Source: Thuidium tamariscinum
Taxonomy: Eukaryota > Streptophyta > Bryopsida > Hypnales > Thuidiaceae
NCBI GenBank assembly: GCA_947034885.2
Contig: OX344751.2
Span: 36,383,582 to 36,447,581, forward strand
Reading direction: 5' to 3'
Length of the DNA: 64,000 nucleotides
This document shows, in pieces, positions 58,798 through 64,000 of this stretch. Under the pieces are notes generated by a model. The model saw only the letters and a list, made by a program, of their open reading frames with translations, was not told the DNA's origin and did no database searches. Within the stretch, counting starts at the first letter, position 1. Every line of letters starts with the position of its first letter. The translations under genes were made by a program, and so were the position numbers.

Positions 58798-59724
58798 CCC
58801 CTAAAGGACTAAACTCCATTTTTTGGCAACATAGCAATTTTGGATAGCTCACTACAAATGGAGTTCTTTTTTCCTTGAAATTTTCACGCAATGTGTGCCT
58901 AAGGAGTAGTTTTAAGGCCCAAAAATTTTCATAGCTTTTGAATATATGGTTAAAAAGTTATGGCACGATATGTCACTTTCTTTGCTTGTCGGGCAGTCGA
59001 GGCAGAATCCTAAACTTTCTTAAAATGATTTTTTTTAGAATTTTTTTTGAAATTGATTTCCAAGATTTTTATCTAAGTGGAAAGCTTTGAATCTTTTCAT
59101 TTCATTCAATGAGTCAAAAGTTATGAGGAGTTTTAGTTTGGAGTAGCTTCTGGCTAGTTATAGAATCTCTACACTACAAAAAATAGTTTAAAATCCTTTA
59201 TTAATGCAATTTTTAATATTTTTGGAAAAAATAAAAGCAGTAGGTATAGATTTTTTATTATAACATTTTAACCATTGAGATTGACATTTTTCAATTCCAT
59301 AAATTAATTTTTTATAATTGTGTATTTTAGCTCGTTTTCTACTTTCTATTCACTATTTTTTTCCTATATGTTATACAATTCGGAATGATTTGAAATTTTT
59401 TTAGCATTTAGAAAATTTGCCTTTAAGGATGAATTCAAAAAGTTTCAACCAATTTGAACTTTTTTTCTTACAAATATATATGACCTTGTGAAGTGAAGCT
59501 GCCCGGATTTTTGCAGTGGTAAAAAAAGGCTTCTTGTAGCTTCAAACACTAAAATCTTGTAATCTACATGGTGGGAAATTCTAAAATTTTTTCCTCATCC
59601 TTTCAAAAAGATCTTACAGTTACAGGTGTCAAAGAACAATTTTTTTTCTAACTTTTGGTACGTGTATTAGAAATGGCAGTTTTAGAGTGGTTTTAGTGAA
59701 AACATAGTCATGGTCTTTTAGGGG
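58798..59724 (+). mobile_element. TTAA-flanked non-autonomous DNA element, copy P3
   Basis: 927 bp. Starts CCCCTAAAGGACT, ends TTTTAGGGG, with TTAA on both sides (58794-58797 and 59725-59728). Collinear with P1 and P4 along its whole length. No ORF. Confidence 0.85.
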
Positions 59725-59728
59725 TTAA

Positions 59729-60822
59729 AGGCTATTCCATTGATGACATTCATGCCCATTTTTATTGTCTATTGTGTAAAATGAATTGAATCACAATCCA
59801 AACATTTATCCACATATTGGCATTTGTACCTTATGTCTATAACATTTGATTTCTATTAGATATAGATTATTATTTTGTAAATACACTAATACAAGTTATT
59901 GTAGGTATTTAAGTTCTTATAACACACAAACACAAGTCTATTATTTATTAGAATAGTTTAATGCATAAATTGTAGGAGTCAATAAAACTTTGACCTTACA
60001 TTGTACCAAATTTATAGTTGAAACTAATAACAACAAGGCACATATTCATGACAACTATGGATAATGACCTCCTACTTGAAGACAATAAAATTGGATCAAA
60101 TTAAATGATATGTATAATCCAAAAGCATAGGATTTTACATATACTACCTTATGAAGAGTTGTTCTATTGTCAACTTTTAAAGTTTTCACACATTCATCTT
60201 GCTTGACAAATCTTAGACCTTCCTTTAAGTCTATAGTTGTATTTATTGATCGTGCATTTGTCTTTCTTCTATTATTTGCCATCCCGGGGGGTGCACTCCC
60301 CATTTTTTAGATGTTAGCGTGCAAACAAATGAAGGGTATTTTTAATTGGAGCAACCTAAATTTTTGACAATTATTGAAAATAAATTAGCATGTCCATAAA
60401 GGGCAACTAGCCATTGTAAAAAAAGAAGGGTGCCTTATATTAGTAGATTTATTTTTCTATTTTTTTCTAAGGTAGCCCCCCTCCAAATCCCCTTCAAAAG
60501 TCTAAACTTCTTAGGACTATATTTAAGAGAGTATAAATTGGTTTTCGGATACCAAGGTGGAATCCTATGTATGACAGTGGTTTACAAGAATAACTGAGGG
60601 TACGTGCAGACCAAGCAATAAGGAGCAATAACGATGAGTTATGTACGGGAGCTATTGTAGTCAACGCAGCAAGACCGGAGGTCGATGAAGGTTGGTTCTG
60701 ATGCTGTGCTTCAGACTTCCGTAAGGGTAGGAGATATATCTCGTTATAGTGGCGTTCTTGATGTGGCGTCACAGAGTTAAGATATGCTGGAGCCGGTTCT
60801 TGTTTGCCGGGCTGCTTAAAGC
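59729..60822. other. AT-rich spacer with a moderate-GC patch
   Basis: 60550-60820 is less AT-rich and may be retroelement debris, but no recognisable motif could be read. No gene is supported. Confidence 0.3.
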
Positions 60823-60931
60823 ATATACTTTGTTATTGCGTTATTGTTATTGCATATACTTTGTTATTGCGTATACTTTGTTATTGTGTTGTTGTTATTG
60901 TATATACTTTGTTATTGCGTTATTGCATATT
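60823..60931 (+). repeat. Minisatellite of GCATATACTTTGTTATT units
   Basis: Alternating ATACTTTGTTATTG and CGTTATTGTTATTG blocks repeat about four to five times with small changes. Confidence 0.85.
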
Positions 60932-61221
60932 GTGAATATTATATTGAGATAAATTCAAAACAAGCTGTAAGCTTCGATTTCCTTGAGGATTGAAGATCCA
61001 TAAAATGCACTTCTAGGTCTAAATCCACTTTTGAACCTACATCCAAACATTGAAAAACTATTCATTCTAAATTTTTTTAATATTGAGTTCAGAAATTAAT
61101 CCAACAAGTAATTTCTTAAAAACAATCACACCGTAATTTGCTCCAAAACAAGATGCTCCTTAAGCTACATCACTAATCCAAATGGAATGAATGAAAGCTA
61201 TGTTGAAAAAAAAATCTTTAA

Positions 61222-62146
61222 CCCCTAAAGGACCAACCCTTTGTTTTTGGCAACATAACTTTTTTGGGCAGGTACCTGTGAATGGAGTTTTTAATATTTT
61301 TCTTTGAAATTTTTACACAACATGGGATCTAGGAATATCTTTAAGGCCCAACAATTTTCATAACTTTTGACTACATTGTCAAAAAGTTATTGCATAATAT
61401 GTTGCTTTTTTCTCAACTCAGGCAGTTCGGGCAGATCTGAAAAAATCACTTTTTTGAAAAATTGAAATTTGAAATTGGTTTGTCAAACTTATATATACAT
61501 GGAAAGCTTTAAATCATTCTAATTTGATCAATGAGATGAAAGTTATGAAGTTTTTTAGTTTGTGGGCAGTTATGGATTCTTTACTTTGAAATAAACTTTG
61601 AAATCGTTTATCTAACTCAATTTTCAATATTTTTGAAAAACAATAAAAACATTAGATGTAGATATTTTATTATAATGTCACAACCGTTGAGATTGTCATT
61701 TTTTAATTCTATAATTAAATTCTTAACAATTTAGTATATTACATGATTCACTACTTCTTTCTACTTACTATTTTTTTTCTATATGTTGTACAATTCCAAA
61801 TGATTTGAAATTTTTTGAGCACGTAGCCAACTTGTTCTTACTGAAGAATCCAAAGAAGCACAACCATTTTGACCATTTTTTCATACAAATCAGACCTTCT
61901 GAACCGCAGCTGCCCAATTTTCAGCAGGGTTAAAAAAATGAACTTTTCAAATTCAAACGCTAATATCTTGCAATCCACACGGTGGATTCTTCTGAAATTT
62001 TTTCCACATCATTTCTATCTACTTTACTACAAGATCCTACGGTTACATTTGTCCAAAAATATTTTTTTTCTAAAACTTGGTACTTGCACTAAAAATGACA
62101 GTTTTGGAGAGTTTTTAGTGGAAACATAGTCAAAGAACTTTAGGGG
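61222..62146 (+). mobile_element. TTAA-flanked non-autonomous DNA element, copy P4
   Basis: 925 bp. Starts CCCCTAAAGGACC, ends CTTTAGGGG, with TTAA on both sides (61218-61221 and 62147-62150). It is the closest relative of P1 in sequence, sharing GCAGTTCGGGCAGAT and TTTAATTCTATAATTAAATTCT. No ORF. Confidence 0.85.
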
Positions 62147-62226
62147 TTAAGAGACTAATAAATTAATCATTCAAATATTAGAAGTTGTAAAAATTTAATT
62201 CAAAATAAAAAGTTAAACATAGAAAG

Positions 62227-62940
62227 TGTGCTTGAGGTGTGTTTGACGTAGACCTCAAGTACACCTCAAGTACACTTTTATTTTTTACATTAAATTTAGT
62301 TTAAAGTACAAAAAAAAACAATTTGTTGAAGTAGACTTTAGATCAATAAAAAAGTAAACGAATGTGTTGAAGTAGGCTAGAGGTAATGTAAAAGAATGTT
62401 CAAGTACAGAAAAAGATTAAGTTGAGGTAAAGTACAAAAATTTATTGAAGTAAAATTGAAGCAAAGTAAAATTGTGTATTGACGTGTACATGAGATGCAC
62501 CTAAAGTACACTTTTTTATTTTTACATAGAAGTTCATTTATAAAAATAAAAAATAAATGTATTGCCATGTGCTTGAGGTGTGCTTGAGGTGAACCTCAAG
62601 CACAATTTCATAAAAGTCAAAGAAAAACAAATTTAATTCCAAATTCAATGGGAACTACATTATTGTGCTTGAGGTGTGCTTGAGGTGATCTCAAGCACAC
62701 CTCAAGCACAATTTCATAAAAGTAAAAGAATAAGAAATTTAATTCCAAATTCAATGGGAACTAAATTCTTGTGCTTGACCTCAAACACACCTCAAGCACA
62801 ATTTGATAAAAATAAAAGAATAAGAAATTTAATTCCAACTTGAATGGGGAATAATTTCTTGTGCTTGAGGTGTGCTTGAGGTGTGCTTGAGGTCACCTCA
62901 AGCACACCTCAAGCACAATTTCATAAAAGTAAAAGAAAAT
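62227..62940. repeat. Tandem array of palindromic CTTGAGGTGTG hairpins
   Basis: The strongest part (62567-62940) has four units of about 100 bp. Each combines a palindrome of GTGCTTGAGGTG and CACCTCAAGCAC motifs with a spacer ACAATTTCATAAAAGTAAAAG..AATTTAATTCCAA-TTCAATGGGAAC. A related, weaker hairpin (CTTGAGGTGTG..CACCTCAAG) starts at 62230. Confidence 0.9.
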
Positions 62941-64000
62941 CAAATTTCGGTAAAATCAATCCGTAAAATCAATTTTGGTAATTTTGGTAATTTCGATAAT
63001 TGATTTCACATTAGGACGGCAATGGCACGTTGCTCTCATAGCGGCAACTAGGGACCACACTCTGCAAATACACTTCAATAATTGCCTTCGGGAAGACACT
63101 TCCTCACCGTACCACTTGGATGTTCACGTAGGATCGGGAAATAAGGGAAGGCACCGGTCTGTGCGCTTCTTTAAACATTTGTGGATTACTTATGAATTTC
63201 CAAAGGCACTAGGTTATAGATTTGTATTTACAACTCTAGGTCTTGTATGAACCATTCACTTGCAGTTCTTGGAAAAAAAATGTTGTATTTATAATAAACA
63301 TAGGGTATAAAGAGTGAACACCCAAAAAAATTTCAACCAAAATATAGGGTATATGAAATAGGCAAGTTTTAGAAATTTAGGTAAAAGAAGCCCCCCATAA
63401 ATTACAAAAACTTACCTAAATAGCCTACACATAATAGGGGCTTGTTTGCGCGTGATCAACAGAGTTCCTAAATAGTGCACCCCCCGAGCTTGCCATATAT
63501 TCTCTCGTCAAAAATGCATTGCGTATTTGTTCAAACATGTTAGTAAAATATTCCCAAGGTGACTTTAACCTTTAGATTAATGAAACAAAATGTGCCAATG
63601 TGCCAAAAAGTGCTTACATTCCTCAAAGATTTGAAAATCCAAATAGATGGTTGATGGTGGGCTGCTCCATCAAATTCAATTGCAGTGGGCAAAGCAACAT
63701 GACTCCACAACAATGTTGTTCTTGTTGATTTCCTCTCTTATCTCAACAATTACATCCATAGTGTACTGTGTTTACTTTCTTTCTGGGTTTTATGGTAGGT
63801 TTCTTTGTTTTGCATGTAGATGGTGTACTTCTATGTTTGTGAAGAAGAAAAGTCTAGTGATTTCTTGTAATAATTTGCATGAAGAAAAGAAACAATGTTT
63901 TGTTGGCAATTGGATGTTTTAGCAAAGATGCAATTTTGATTAGGGTTTAATTTAGGGTTTAAACGATTACATGATTACTTTTACGCATGCACAAGTGCAT
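62941..64000. other. AT-rich spacer with a small unsupported ORF
   Basis: A 91-codon frame (62975-63250, +) passes through a less AT-rich patch and encodes HVALIAATRDHTLQIHF-type sequence with no recognised domain. Two TTTAGGGTTT-like telomere-type motifs occur near 63940-63962 but do not form an array. Confidence 0.3.

Noticed and set aside
63939-63962. Telomere-like TTTAGGG motifs at the window end
   Set aside because: Only two degenerate units, not an array.
1-64000. CRISPR arrays, operons, rRNA or tRNA genes
   Set aside because: Gene structure is eukaryotic with introns; no cloverleaf, rRNA core sequence or regularly spaced identical repeats were seen by eye. A tRNA search program would be decisive.

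Overview
The window is nuclear DNA of a green-lineage eukaryote, almost certainly a plant. It encodes a calcium-dependent protein kinase (CDPK), hevein-domain GH19 chitinases and a TRICHOME BIREFRINGENCE-LIKE (TBL/PC-esterase) protein, with GT-AG introns and long AT-rich intergenic DNA full of transposon relics. An intronless CDPK and a loop-poor GH19 enzyme with hevein domains would suit a non-seed plant such as a bryophyte, but I hold that only loosely. Genes sit in moderately GC-rich islands (about 6.1-10.7 kb, 12.8-18.9 kb and 31.6-53.9 kb) separated by very AT-rich repeat territory.

Layout. 1-6 kb: AT-rich repeats, including two inverted-repeat elements ending GGGT..ATTGCAAG and one short MITE. 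6-10.7 kb: a CDPK gene with a predicted 5'UTR intron and an 11-codon upstream ORF. 12.76-18.89 kb: an inverted segmental copy (R1) holding chitinase A (+) and orphan TBL exons 3-4 (-). 19-31.5 kb: AT-rich DNA with a polypyrimidine tract, TTAA-flanked ~0.92 kb elements, two Helitron-like 3' ends, a U1-type zinc-finger exon pair and a 106-codon ORF. 35.3-41.2 kb: the complete four-exon TBL gene. 38.87-53.99 kb: two tandem units (R2, R3) with chitinases B and C on the minus strand and a second set of orphan TBL exons broken by a nested foldback transposon. 54-64 kb: AT-rich DNA with more TTAA elements, a second copy of the short MITE, a minisatellite and a palindromic hairpin array.

How it fits together. 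An ancestral tail-to-tail pair (TBL +, chitinase -) was tandemly duplicated between TBL intron 2 (38871) and a point upstream of chitinase C (53988). The resulting junction is seen at 45628 and, inverted, at 15640, so all three units share one founding duplication. R1 is one full period of that array in opposite orientation. Its two ends (12762 and 18886) are adjacent in R2, at a CTTAAG near 42091, so it is circularly permuted. All three chitinases look intact. They are nearly identical in the catalytic domain but diverge strongly in the secreted chitin-binding module (one domain in A and B, two in C), the pattern expected of a defence gene under diversifying pressure.
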